64,000 nucleotides of DNA from an uncultured Eubacteriales bacterium (GCA_934436505.1 CAKSAP010000001.1:810227-874226), one strand, 5' to 3'. Counted from the first letter of the stretch, positions 8,391-16,680 are shown. The notes: a model not told the origin generated them from the letters alone. Numbers and translations are program-made.

Positions 8391-8660
8391 TTTGTGCCGT
8401 TAAGTAACGTTTATTTTTGCCCTTTTCACTTTCACCTTTTCTCAAGCCTACTTATCTTTTTTCTCATCAAGAATAGAAAATGATTCCTTTAACATTGATT
8501 CAAATAAAAAATTGATTTCTGTTATAAGATTTATGCCGTCACAGTAAATTGATATGGCTTTTGCTCAAATCAAGATTTTTATACAAAGTCTAATATCAAA
8601 ATAAATTTATTGTAATTGACCATACTATATGATAAAATAAATATGTAAAGGAGTGATACG
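8391..8660. other. AT-rich intergenic region without recognisable genes
   Basis: I find no supported coding signal. The only notable element is the AAAGGAG site at 8647, which serves the pseudogene that follows. Confidence 0.5.
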
Positions 8661-8850
8661 ATGTCCCCGATTGAAACAAAAAGAACGACTGCAATCAAAG
8701 TTGCAGATGCGTTGAATAGCATTGAAGACATGCCTGTATCAGCCTTTGCAAAGGAGCTTTCTGCAAAATGGGCAAAAAGGCGAAATTACAGGCGCAGATA
8801 TGAAAGCTGCTCTTATAGCAAAACATAAGAAAATATCATATACAAGTTAG
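8661..8850 (+). pseudogene. VbhA-like antitoxin, frameshifted
   Basis: A good GGAG site precedes the ATG at 8661. The first frame reads MSPIETKRTTAIKVADALNS and continues through PVSAFAKELSAKWAK, then changes to a basic nonsense tail ending at about 8825. Shifting by one base at the A5 run 8774-8778 restores the rest of the family, GEITGADMKAALIAKHKK, to a TAG at 8848. VbhA-like antitoxins normally precede a Fic toxin, and none is present here. A one-base deletion in a homopolymer is the simplest reading; a sequencing error is possible. Confidence 0.7.
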
Positions 8851-8856
8851 TGTTGA

Positions 8857-8890
8857 ACGGCAGAGGAAATCCTCTGCCGTTATCTTTATA
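8857..8890 (+). terminator. Terminator after the antitoxin remnant
   Basis: A perfect 10-bp GC-rich stem (8857-8866 with 8871-8880), an AAAT loop and a T-rich tail. Confidence 0.8.
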
Positions 8891-9070
8891 TTTCCTCGAT
8901 TTATTACATAAAAGTTCAAAATTGAATTGATAGTTATATGAATTCCTTATCTAAAAATCATATCAAACACATTTTAACGCTTCTTTAATTACTCGGAATA
9001 TATTTTGATAAAATGCTTTCGGCTATCATTTCAACTCCACCGTATAGTGCTGGAACTGATTTTTTATGAC

Positions 9071-9099
9071 TTGACACCTTTGTTGCAAAGAGTTATAAC
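9071..9099 (+). promoter_or_regulatory. Promoter of the recombinase remnant, with an embedded palindrome
   Basis: TTGACA (9071-9076) and TATAAC (9094-9099) are 17 bp apart. The spacer contains the small palindrome CTTTG-TTG-CAAAG (9078-9090), a possible operator. Confidence 0.55.
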
Positions 9100-9120
9100 A
9101 CAGCACAGGAGGTTGATAAA

Positions 9121-9432
9121 ATGACAGGAATTATATATGCACGATATTCAAGTGACAATCAGCGTGAAGAAAGTATTGATGGGCAAATTCGTGAATGCAA
9201 GGAGTTTGCCGAGAAGAATGATATTCGTATAATTGATACATATATTGACAGAGCGTTATCTGCAAAAACGGACAATCGTCCGTCGTTTTAGCAGATGATT
9301 AAGGACAGCTCCAAAAGTCTGTTTGATGTTATCATCGTTTGGAAGCTTGACCGCTTTGCCCGTAACGGTTATGACTCGGCACATTATAAAAACATTTTGA
9401 AAAAGAACGGAGTTAATGCTGTTGATATATGA
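9121..9432 (+). pseudogene. Serine site-specific recombinase, N-terminal remnant with internal stop
   Basis: The frame begins MTGIIYARYSSDNQREESID, the resolvase N-terminal domain with the catalytic Ser in YARYSS. It is interrupted by TAG at 9289-9291. It continues in the same frame through DVIIVWKLDRFARNGYDSAH, including the conserved KLDRFAR motif, until TGA at 9430. Large serine recombinases are usually about 500 residues, so most of the DNA-binding and coiled-coil part is missing as well. An AGGAGG site precedes the start. It marks this stretch as decayed mobile DNA. Confidence 0.85.
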
Positions 9433-9469
9433 TAATTTTGGCAAAAATGGCATAAAAAATACCCGCAAT

Positions 9470-9640
9470 CCGTAGGGACAACCCTTGCGGTTGTCCGTGA
9501 ATTTGATTTAATATGTAATTTGCTGCGGACAGAGGCGACCTGCGGTCGCCCGTCAATTCATAGCAAATTAAAAACGGGCGAACACAGTTCGCCCCTACGA
9601 TATAATAACCTCACGAAACGATAACAAAATCAAAGATTTT
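9470..9640. repeat. Palindromic intergenic repeat cluster 1
   Basis: Three perfect hairpins follow each other: GGACAACC/GGTTGTCC (9476-9496), GGCGACC/GGTCGCC (9534-9550) and GGGCGAAC/GTTCGCCC (9576-9594). They are separated by AT-rich linkers and flanked by CGTAGGGACA and CCCCTACGA. Related units recur near 17735 and 27475-27770, so this is a dispersed repeat family. The region from 9640 to 9898 holds no recognisable gene. Confidence 0.75.
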
Positions 9641-9898
9641 GACCGTTTCGGAGAACATTGAATGACTAAATTGCGGCTGTTGCCGCCGTCACTTCGTTCC
9701 GCTTGTGCTGCCGCACAAGTAATTTATGATATAATATAAAAATAAAATTGTTTATAACCATTGATTTGTTGTGCTTTATCGATAAATATGTTATTATGTT
9801 GTTATTGATAAGCTCGGGGCGAAAGAGCCTTGAAATTCGGCTGAAGTATTTGCGTTGCCTATTTAATATTTTGCCGATAAATTCACGAGGATATTATT

Positions 9899-11341
9899 AT
9901 GGATAGCATTTTTGAAAAAATCAAAAAAAGCGATGTATTTAACAAGGAAAACAGAGCTTCCTATATAACGGCTGTTGCGTTGATGAGCCTGTTTACCTTT
10001 ACGTTTTTGGGTGCAGAGTTTTTGTTTGTCAATGTGATTTCCCGCACCGTGTCGGGCGATCGGTCGGTAAACGCTCAAAACTATGCGCTCGGCGTGAGCG
10101 TGGTCGGCTTTGTTCTGTATCCTCTTTTCTGTCGCATATTTAAGGGGAAATTACTTTCAGTCATATCCGTAATTTCGGCGATTATATCCGTGGCTTGCCT
10201 GTTTTTAATGTGCCGCCACAGTACCTATGAACTCACGTTGGGCATGGGACTTGTGCTGTTTTTAATTCTCGGAGTGTTCGGCAGTGCTGTGTTTTATAAG
10301 GCTGTGTGCTTGTTGAAAAACAACGTATTTCTTGCAAGGCTCGTCGGTCTTTCGTATATGCTCGGGATTTTGCTCCAAATAGCAAATAACAATTTAATTC
10401 ACGCAGATATGTCAAAGGCAGGCGTTCTTTCGGCGTTTGTGTTGCTGCTGTCGGTTATGCTCATAAAAGCAGGCAAGGTCTGTGCGGCTTCGACCGATTC
10501 AGAGAACAGTGCGAAAAGCGAAAATAACAAAAATGATAACAGCGGCTTGAAAATCGGCGTGGTGCTTGTCCTGTTCGTTGCGCTTATGACCTGTATTTTC
10601 GGCACGCTTGACAATGCAGTTACCTTGTATCACGCAAACGGCGTGGCAAATATCGGACAATGGCATCGAATTTTTCTTGCGTTCAGCGGACTTTTGGCAG
10701 GCTTTTTGTTCGACGTGGCAAAAAGGAAATATATGGGCGTGATAATGTACTGCGTTATGATACTTTCAACGGCGTGCTTGGTAATATTGCAATTTGCAGG
10801 GCCGTTTTCGGCAGGCTTGGCGGTGTTTTATTTGTCCGCAGGCTTTTTCGCCGTTTTCTTTACCGCCTCATTTATGGAATTGTCGCAATACACAAATACT
10901 CCGCAGCTGTGGGCAGGACTTGGCAGAGCCGTAAACAACTTGGTTGCAATGGCAATCTCGGGCGGCTCGCTTGCGTTGCTCAATTCGGGGAACAATATCG
11001 CAATTATAACGGGCGAGCTGTTGCTGTTCGTGCTTACAAGCATTACCGCACTTATTTATACCGTAAAGCGCAGAGAGCTTTTTGAAAGGCTCGACACCGC
11101 TGAAAAAGAGGCTGTAAGCAGCAGTGAAAGACTTGAAATGCTTTCGGAAAAATTCTCATTTACGCCGAGAGAAGCAGAGGTTTTCGGTCTGTTGGTCAGT
11201 ACTGAGGACGGCTTGCAGACGATTGCCGATAATCTCTATATTTCCAGACGAACTTTAGAGCGTTATGTGTCCGCAATATACGAAAAAACGGGTGCGAAAA
11301 CTCGAATCGGACTGATTTCTCTTTTCAATAATAACAGATAA
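9899..11341 (+). CDS. Membrane-embedded LuxR-family transcriptional regulator (MFS-like N-terminus)
   Basis: The protein has 480 residues. About ten to twelve hydrophobic helices fill positions 20-400 in a transporter-like arrangement. The C-terminus (about 415-478) is a LuxR/GerE helix-turn-helix: FSFTPREAEVFGLLV, then QTIADNLYISRRTLERYVSA and IYEKTGAKTRIGLISLF. This fusion of a permease-like sensor to a LuxR effector is known mainly from Actinobacteria such as Eggerthella and from some Firmicutes. A GAGG site lies 8 nt before the ATG. A terminator follows at 11371, and the next gene codes a surface protein with direct repeats upstream. The ligand is unknown. Confidence 0.8.
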   Translation: MDSIFEKIKKSDVFNKENRASYITAVALMSLFTFTFLGAEFLFVNVISRTVSGDRSVNAQNYALGVSVVGFVLYPLFCRIFKGKLLSVISVISAIISVACLFLMCRHSTYELTLGMGLVLFLILGVFGSAVFYKAVCLLKNNVFLARLVGLSYMLGILLQIANNNLIHADMSKAGVLSAFVLLLSVMLIKAGKVCAASTDSENSAKSENNKNDNSGLKIGVVLVLFVALMTCIFGTLDNAVTLYHANGVANIGQWHRIFLAFSGLLAGFLFDVAKRKYMGVIMYCVMILSTACLVILQFAGPFSAGLAVFYLSAGFFAVFFTASFMELSQYTNTPQLWAGLGRAVNNLVAMAISGGSLALLNSGNNIAIITGELLLFVLTSITALIYTVKRRELFERLDTAEKEAVSSSERLEMLSEKFSFTPREAEVFGLLVSTEDGLQTIADNLYISRRTLERYVSAIYEKTGAKTRIGLISLFNNNR

Positions 11342-11370
11342 TACACAGAATTTAATAATTCCCGTTTGAC

Positions 11371-11401
11371 ACCTCTCACTTTTGGCGAGAGGTATTTTTT
11401 T
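11371..11401 (+). terminator. Terminator of the LuxR-type regulator gene
   Basis: A 7-bp stem ACCTCTC/GAGAGGT (11371-11377 with 11387-11393) is followed by a T7 run. Confidence 0.75.
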
Positions 11402-11413
11402 GCCCGATTTTGC

Positions 11414-11461
11414 ACTTTGGCGGACTTCCGCCACCCACATTTTTTACATTGGCGGACTTCC
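11414..11461 (+). promoter_or_regulatory. Two direct repeats ahead of the surface protein gene
   Basis: The 16-mers at 11414-11429 and 11446-11461 differ at one base only and share TTGGCGGACTTCC. Their starts are 32 bp apart, about three helical turns, as for a paired activator site. A link to the LuxR-type regulator is inferred. Confidence 0.5.
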
Positions 11462-11590
11462 CTTATATACAAATTTATACCTGTAAATATAATTAACTGT
11501 ATAGACGGATAGGGGAGACAAATAAAATTCCGCTGTCGGTCTAATGATTAAACAAAGCTTTGAAAAAAGGCTTAAAAAGGAGGAAATCTT

Positions 11591-13177
11591 ATGGATAACC
11601 AAAAAAGATTAAGGAAAAATGTCAATTCAAAATTGAGAACGGCACTTTTGCTGATGCTTGTTGCAATGTTCGTAATTTCAAGCGTTATGACAGTCAATGC
11701 CGCTACAATCAAGGATGACGGAAAGTACACGTTGCTTCTCGCTTGCACTTCGGACGGCAAAATCGACGGCGATTATTCAAAAATGATAAAGTTTGATGTT
11801 GCAGACGGCGACACAACGGTAAGCTTATCCGAGCTGACTGCAGGCATTATTCCGTTTAACGGCAGAACTCAATTTGCTTATTGGGCAACGGATTGGACGG
11901 GCGAAACAAGGGTCGCAGAGGATATACCGCTGTCGGATTTCAAATCCGAGGGTACTTTTTGGGTAAACGACGGCGAGGTGGAATACACCAACGGTCTCAC
12001 GATTTACGCAGCCTTCTCTGAAGAAGCACTAAAGGGAACGGGCACATATTACCTGACGCTTGACGGTCTCGGCGGCACAGTAAACGGCAAGTATGAAATA
12101 ACCCTGACAAGCAGCTCAAACGATTTTCAGACGGTTGATTTAACTCAATATGTCCCTGTAAGAGATGGCTTTACCTTTGTCGGCTGGGATTTGAACGGCG
12201 AGTTTGTAACGGAAATATCGGCTGATTGCTTTAAGGAAAGCGACGCTGTAAAGGTTCTTGCAACTTTTACCGCAAACGCATTTTACGATAGCGATATAGT
12301 ACTGACCTTAAATGCCAACGGCGGAACGCTCGACGGTAAAGAGGCTAAAAAGTACGATTATGTAGGCGGCAGAGACTCGGGCGCATCAATGTCCCTTTTG
12401 CCCTATGTTCCCGTAAGAGAGGGCTATACCTTTAACGGCTGGAACACTAAAAAAGACGGCAGCGGAAAGAATTACAAGTATGTTTATTGGAGAATTTGGG
12501 ATAATAACGAGGAAACCAATAGCAAATTTGATAAAGATACTTTGATTACATATGACAGCGGTTACGAGCGTTATAAAAATGTAACCCTTTACGCTTCTTG
12601 GACTAAAAATAATGACGCACCGACAAATCCCGGAAATCCCGAACCGCCCACACCGATTACGCCTCCTGCTTCCGAAACGGTCAATAAGCTCGAAAACACG
12701 GGCGAAACAAAGGCGGTTATCGAATTCCCCGACGGAATAAATAAGGATTACAAATTGGATATTAAATCCATAGAGGTCAAAAAAGAATTGGCAGATAAGA
12801 ATGTAAAATTCATTGCGGATATCAATGTGCTGGATGCGGACAACAATGTTGTAAAAATCAGCGATACCAAAATGAAAATCAGACTTGCCTTGCCCGAAGA
12901 CTTGAAAGGATATGAAAAATACGAGGTCGTATACATCTTAAACGGCGAGATAAAAGAAACAATTCCCGCAACGGTTGAGGACGGATATATCGTATTTGAA
13001 ACAGCTCATTTGAGCCAATACGGAATTGTGGCGACAAGTAAAAGCATTACAAACGTGAACATTCCGAAGACGGGCAACTCAAACAGCCTTGCATTGTGGC
13101 TTACAATGGCAATAATCAGCGGCGGCGCCGTTACCCTGTTCGGTATGGCGGATAAAAAGAAAAAACGGGTAAAGTAA
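11591..13177 (+). CDS. InlB-repeat surface protein with sortase signal
   Basis: The protein has 528 residues. A signal peptide (about 16-37, ending VNAA) leads into three Listeria-Bacteroides (InlB B) repeat-like units, clearest at about 180-205 (FTFVGWDLNGEFV) and 268-300 (GYTFNGWNTKKDGSG). A Pro-rich linker (about 340-360) precedes a second extracellular region (about 370-480). The C-terminus has IPKTG (about 491-495), a membrane helix and a KKKKR tail, a complete cell-wall sorting signal with an Ile in place of the first Leu. It probably displays a beta-grasp adhesin on the cell wall. A strong AAAAAGGAGG site precedes the start. No sortase gene is in the window. Confidence 0.85.
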   Translation: MDNQKRLRKNVNSKLRTALLLMLVAMFVISSVMTVNAATIKDDGKYTLLLACTSDGKIDGDYSKMIKFDVADGDTTVSLSELTAGIIPFNGRTQFAYWATDWTGETRVAEDIPLSDFKSEGTFWVNDGEVEYTNGLTIYAAFSEEALKGTGTYYLTLDGLGGTVNGKYEITLTSSSNDFQTVDLTQYVPVRDGFTFVGWDLNGEFVTEISADCFKESDAVKVLATFTANAFYDSDIVLTLNANGGTLDGKEAKKYDYVGGRDSGASMSLLPYVPVREGYTFNGWNTKKDGSGKNYKYVYWRIWDNNEETNSKFDKDTLITYDSGYERYKNVTLYASWTKNNDAPTNPGNPEPPTPITPPASETVNKLENTGETKAVIEFPDGINKDYKLDIKSIEVKKELADKNVKFIADINVLDADNNVVKISDTKMKIRLALPEDLKGYEKYEVVYILNGEIKETIPATVEDGYIVFETAHLSQYGIVATSKSITNVNIPKTGNSNSLALWLTMAIISGGAVTLFGMADKKKKRVK

Positions 13178-13204
13178 AATAATACCGAAACCTGAACTCC
13201 CTAA

Positions 13205-13241
13205 AAAACAGGCAGTAACCGAAAGTTACTGCCTGTTTTGT
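13205..13241 (+). terminator. Terminator of the surface protein gene
   Basis: A perfect 15-bp stem (13205-13219 with 13225-13239) has A and T runs on either side, so it may also stop transcripts from the minus-strand operon downstream. Confidence 0.85.
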
Positions 13242-13357
13242 GCTTTGATAAAAGCGTATAAAGTTGTTATTTACTATGCTGCTTTTTACGTTCTCTGTAG
13301 CCGAGCCGTGTCATTTTAACTCTGTTTGATATGTAATCCAGCCCGTAAAATCACCTC

Positions 13358-14527
13358 TTAAAAGCTTTGCTTGAATATTTCAACAATTTCATCACGGGTT
13401 AGCGGCTTATATCCGCCGTCCATCGGCAAGGTCAAATCCGCAAGATTTTGTACGTCGTCTTCTGTCAAGCCGAAATCGTTAAGGCTCATTGAAACGCCGA
13501 TTTCCCTCATCCAATTTTCCATAGCGGCAAGACCGCACATTGCTGTTTCCTCGTCTGTTTTACCGTTGCTGTCAACATTCCAGACATTTACGGCAAAGCT
13601 TTTGAACTTTTTAAGTCCGTAAGGCATAATATATCTGTAATATGCAAGCGAAACGGCGGAAAGAGTCATTCCGTGAGTTGCATTTGTATATCCGCCGACT
13701 GCCTGACCGAGCATATGAACCGTCCAATCGGTAGTCTTACCTTTTGCAATCAGAGTGTTGAGTGCCCATGTTGCCGTCCACATAATATTACTTCTCGCCT
13801 CGTAATCCTGCGGATTTTTAACAGCGGCACGGCTTGAACGGATAACGCTTCTCATCAAGCCTTCGCTTATGTAGTCGCTTGTATTGTCGTCGTTTCCTGA
13901 AAAGTACTGTTCGCAAATATGGTTGAAAATATCGTATATTCCTGCAACCATTTGATATTTCGGCAGAGTGAGAGTGTATTTAGGATTGAGAATTGTAAAT
14001 CTCGGCATAACTTTTTCACTCGCAAAGACATGACCGACTTTCTGCTTTGTAGCTTGATTTGTTATTACAGAGCCTGCGTTCATTTCAGAGCCCGTTCCCA
14101 CCATTGTAAGCACACAGCCCACGGGAACAATTTCGCAATTTGGCTCTTCGAATTTCACAAAATATTTTTTCCACGGATCTTCGTCGCAATTTATGGAAGC
14201 TGCTAAGGCCTTTGAATAATCGCAAACCGAGCCGCCGCCGACAGCAAGGATTAAATCCGCATTGTGTTCCCTTGCGATTTTTATACCTTCAATAAGCTTT
14301 TCAAGAGTGGGATTTGGCATAACGTCGGATATTTCGGCAATATTTTTATTGCAGCTTTTTAATGTTTTTACAACGTCGTCGTATATTCCGTTCTTTTTTA
14401 TCGAGCCGCCGCCGTAAACGAGAACGACATTGTCGCCGTAATTTTTCAGCTCATCATTAAGCCTTTGCAAAGCCTTGTCGCCGAAGTAAAGCTTTGTGGG
14501 GTTGCAATATGTAAAGTTACCGAGCAT
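13358..14527 (-). CDS. Iron-containing alcohol dehydrogenase (butanol dehydrogenase/YqhD type)
   Basis: The protein has 389 residues, normal for the family. It starts with FTYCNPTKLYFGDKALQRL, carries the nucleotide-binding motifs YGGGSIKKNG and AVGGGSVCDYSKA, and has GTGSEMNAGSV. The metal-site segment is YDIFNHICEQYF, and THGMTLSAV supplies a further His. Members reduce aldehydes to alcohols with NAD(P)H and are often linked to butanol formation or aldehyde stress. It is the last gene of a minus-strand operon with the cupin (1 bp gap) and flavodoxin genes. The exact substrate cannot be told. Confidence 0.9.
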   Translation of the reverse strand: MLGNFTYCNPTKLYFGDKALQRLNDELKNYGDNVVLVYGGGSIKKNGIYDDVVKTLKSCNKNIAEISDVMPNPTLEKLIEGIKIAREHNADLILAVGGGSVCDYSKALAASINCDEDPWKKYFVKFEEPNCEIVPVGCVLTMVGTGSEMNAGSVITNQATKQKVGHVFASEKVMPRFTILNPKYTLTLPKYQMVAGIYDIFNHICEQYFSGNDDNTSDYISEGLMRSVIRSSRAAVKNPQDYEARSNIMWTATWALNTLIAKGKTTDWTVHMLGQAVGGYTNATHGMTLSAVSLAYYRYIMPYGLKKFKSFAVNVWNVDSNGKTDEETAMCGLAAMENWMREIGVSMSLNDFGLTEDDVQNLADLTLPMDGGYKPLTRDEIVEIFKQSF

Positions 14528-14528
14528 T

Positions 14529-14963
14529 TTATTTTACCTCCGATTTTTCATATTCTTCATCCGTAACGGGTTTTAACCATTCTGTCGTAGAGCTTTCGCC
14601 CGGCACCTCGATTGCCAAGTGAGAAAACCAGCTGTCCTTTGCCGCACCGTGCCAATGCTTAACTCCGGACGGAACATTTACCGTATCTCCCGGGGAAAGC
14701 ACCTGTACGGGCTTGCCGTATTCCTGATAATAGCCACGACCCGCAATGCAAACGAGGATTTGTCCGCCGCCCTTGTCAGCCTTGTGGATATGCCAATTGT
14801 TCCTGCACCTCGGCTCAAAGGTTACATTGTAAATCTTTATTTGCTCGTTTGAAACGGGTGCTAAATAGCTTTGACCGATAAAATATTCAGCAAAGTCGTC
14901 GTTTGGCTCGCCTATCGGGAATACCATAGAGATTTGATGCTTTTGTTTTTGAATTTCATTCAT
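14529..14963 (-). CDS. Cupin-domain protein
   Basis: The protein has 144 residues. A single cupin barrel carries the metal-binding pattern NNWHIHKADKGGGQILVCIA (first motif: His, His, then Gln rather than Glu) and PGDTVNVPSGVKHWHGA (second motif, His). It overlaps the flavodoxin gene by 8 bp and abuts the dehydrogenase gene. Cupins of this type are commonly found with flavodoxins and alcohol dehydrogenases in Clostridia. The enzymatic role is unknown. Confidence 0.85.
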   Translation of the reverse strand: MNEIQKQKHQISMVFPIGEPNDDFAEYFIGQSYLAPVSNEQIKIYNVTFEPRCRNNWHIHKADKGGGQILVCIAGRGYYQEYGKPVQVLSPGDTVNVPSGVKHWHGAAKDSWFSHLAIEVPGESSTTEWLKPVTDEEYEKSEVK

Positions 14964-15471
14964 ATTTTTTCAACCATCCTTCAATATTTGATTTTGATTT
15001 GCTTACACGGCTTCCTAAAATTGCAAGTCCGTCGTCAACTGTTGCATTTGGACAAACGGCTTTAATGTCAGCAACGCTTCTTCCCATACCGCTTCCCTCG
15101 TGTGTGCAAAACGGCTTAATCACTTTACCGCTGAAGTCAAAATGCTCTAAAAATGTGAATACCGCCATCGGCATTGTGCTCCAATAATTCGGAAAGCCTA
15201 AATAAATCGTATCGTATTCGTCAATCAACTCGGGATATTTCAACAGGGGAGGGCGAGCATTTGCCTTTTGGTCGGCTTTTGCTTCCTCAATACAAGCGTT
15301 GTACCCCTTAGAATAAGGCTTTGACTGCTCAATTTTGAACATATTTGCACCTGTTAGCTCCTTGATGATTTCCGCCGCAGCCTCGGTGTTTCCGACTTCG
15401 AGCATTTTTAACGTTCCGCTTACATAGTTTTCGTCTGCTCTCGAATAAAAAGCAATCAGTTCCTTTGACAT
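14956..15471 (-). CDS. Flavodoxin family protein
   Basis: The protein has 171 residues. The N-terminus LIAFYSRADENYVSGTLKML fits a long-chain flavodoxin with a modified phosphate loop (the usual S/T-x-T-G-x-T appears as SRADENY). The flavin-contacting loops are YLGFPNYWSTMPMAV and CTHEGSGMGRSV. It probably binds FMN and acts in electron transfer or quinone/aldehyde reduction. It is the promoter-proximal gene of the flavodoxin-cupin-dehydrogenase operon, read away from the LysR gene, which fits regulation by LysR. Confidence 0.85.
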   Translation of the reverse strand: MSKELIAFYSRADENYVSGTLKMLEVGNTEAAAEIIKELTGANMFKIEQSKPYSKGYNACIEEAKADQKANARPPLLKYPELIDEYDTIYLGFPNYWSTMPMAVFTFLEHFDFSGKVIKPFCTHEGSGMGRSVADIKAVCPNATVDDGLAILGSRVSKSKSNIEGWLKKYE

Positions 15472-15520
15472 TTAATTACCGCCTTTCTGCTTTTTCAAGC
15501 TCAGTATATCACTCAAAATA

Positions 15521-15549
15521 TTGACACGGAATATCCTATCTGTTATTAT
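15521..15549 (+). promoter_or_regulatory. Promoter of the LysR-type regulator gene
   Basis: TTGACA (15521-15526) and TATTAT (15544-15549) are 17 bp apart in the divergent intergenic region. Confidence 0.75.
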
Positions 15550-15551
15550 AG

Positions 15552-15570
15552 TATAAACTTATAGTTTATA
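15552..15570. promoter_or_regulatory. Candidate LysR operator
   Basis: TATAAAC (15552-15558) and GTTTATA (15564-15570) form an inverted repeat with a 5-bp centre, of the T-N11-A type bound by LysR proteins. It overlaps the likely transcription start. Confidence 0.5.
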
Positions 15571-15580
15571 GAGGTGCTTT

Positions 15581-16471
15581 ATGTACAATCCTTTACTTGA
15601 TACATTTATAGCGGTAGCGGACTGTAAAAGCTTTACAAAAGCGGCGGAAAGGCTTTATATTTCTCCGACAGCCGTAATGAAGCAGATGAATAATTTGGAA
15701 AATCATTTGTCTGTTAAGTTGATAGACAGAACACCTGCCGGAGTGCGGCTTACCCCTGCGGGCGAGGTCATATACCGTGATGCAAGGCTTATGATCGATT
15801 ATTCCGAAAAGTCCATAGCCTCGGCAAAGGCGAAAACACTCGAGTATGACACAACCTTTTGCGTCGGTACGTCAATGCTCAATCCCGCAAAGCCGTTTAT
15901 GGATTTATGGTATAAGCTCAATCATAATTTCCCGAAGCATAAGCTGCATCTCGTGCCGTTTGAGGACAATCGTGAGGGTATCTTGTCTGAAATTAGAGGC
16001 TTGGGCGAGAAGTTCGACTTTTTAATAGGCGTATGCGATTCAAAATCGTGGCTTTCTCTTTGCAATTTTTTACCGCTTGGCAGATATAAAAAAATGGTAG
16101 CCGTATCGCACGACCATCGGCTTGCGAGCAAGAAAATGCTTGAGATTTCTGATTTGTACGGCGAAACGTTGATGATGGTCAAAAAGGGGGATTCGGGCAC
16201 AAATGATTTTATCCGTAACGATTTGGAAACCAATCATCCGCAGATAAAAATTGAGGATACCTCGATTTTTTACGATATGTCCGTATTTAACCGCTGTGCC
16301 GAAGGCGATAACGTGCTTTTGACAATAGAGTTCTGGCAAGACGTGCATCCGGGGCTTGTTTCAATTCCCGTGAATTGGGATTACAGTATTCCCTATGGGC
16401 TTCTTTACAGTCTTAACGCTGATGAGGATGTTCTGAGTTTTGTTGAAACGGTTAAAAAATCGCTGAAATAA
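15581..16471 (+). CDS. LysR-family transcriptional regulator
   Basis: The protein has 296 residues. The winged helix-turn-helix covers about 1-60, with FIAVADCKSFTKAAERLYIS and AVMKQMNNLENHL, followed by the linker helix and a substrate-binding domain from about residue 90 (TFCVGTSMLNPAKPFMDLW). A GAGGTG site lies just before the ATG. It is divergent from the flavodoxin operon, sharing a 109-bp intergenic region with a promoter and a palindrome, so that operon is its probable target. The effector is unknown. The 209 bp after the gene hold no recognisable gene. Confidence 0.9.
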   Translation: MYNPLLDTFIAVADCKSFTKAAERLYISPTAVMKQMNNLENHLSVKLIDRTPAGVRLTPAGEVIYRDARLMIDYSEKSIASAKAKTLEYDTTFCVGTSMLNPAKPFMDLWYKLNHNFPKHKLHLVPFEDNREGILSEIRGLGEKFDFLIGVCDSKSWLSLCNFLPLGRYKKMVAVSHDHRLASKKMLEISDLYGETLMMVKKGDSGTNDFIRNDLETNHPQIKIEDTSIFYDMSVFNRCAEGDNVLLTIEFWQDVHPGLVSIPVNWDYSIPYGLLYSLNADEDVLSFVETVKKSLK

Positions 16472-16680
16472 GCAATAACAAACTCAACCGATTGCTGCGG
16501 CATTTGAGCTTGCTACCGCCCTTTCCCGTTAAACGAATATATTTGATTATCTGTCAAAAATTTGTTGAATTATCGGCGAATTTGCGTTATCATTATACAG
16601 ATAACCGCTTGAATATCAAAACGGTAATTTTAACACGGTAAGGCTGTGAAATTGCAGCCGTATGTTTAGGAGATTGAAAT

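Noticed and set aside
8286..8483. 65-codon open frame after the DUF2971 gene
   Set aside because: It runs through the intrinsic terminator, has no ribosome binding site and low-complexity hydrophobic/aromatic content.
10660..11085. 141-codon open frame inside the LuxR-type gene
   Set aside because: It is in another frame of a clearly real gene, Arg/Tyr-rich and without a ribosome binding site.
13265..13357. Short minus-strand peptide DYISNRVKMTRLGYRERKKQ
   Set aside because: It lacks a standard start codon; an in-frame stop lies just upstream. It may be a gene remnant but I recognise no family.
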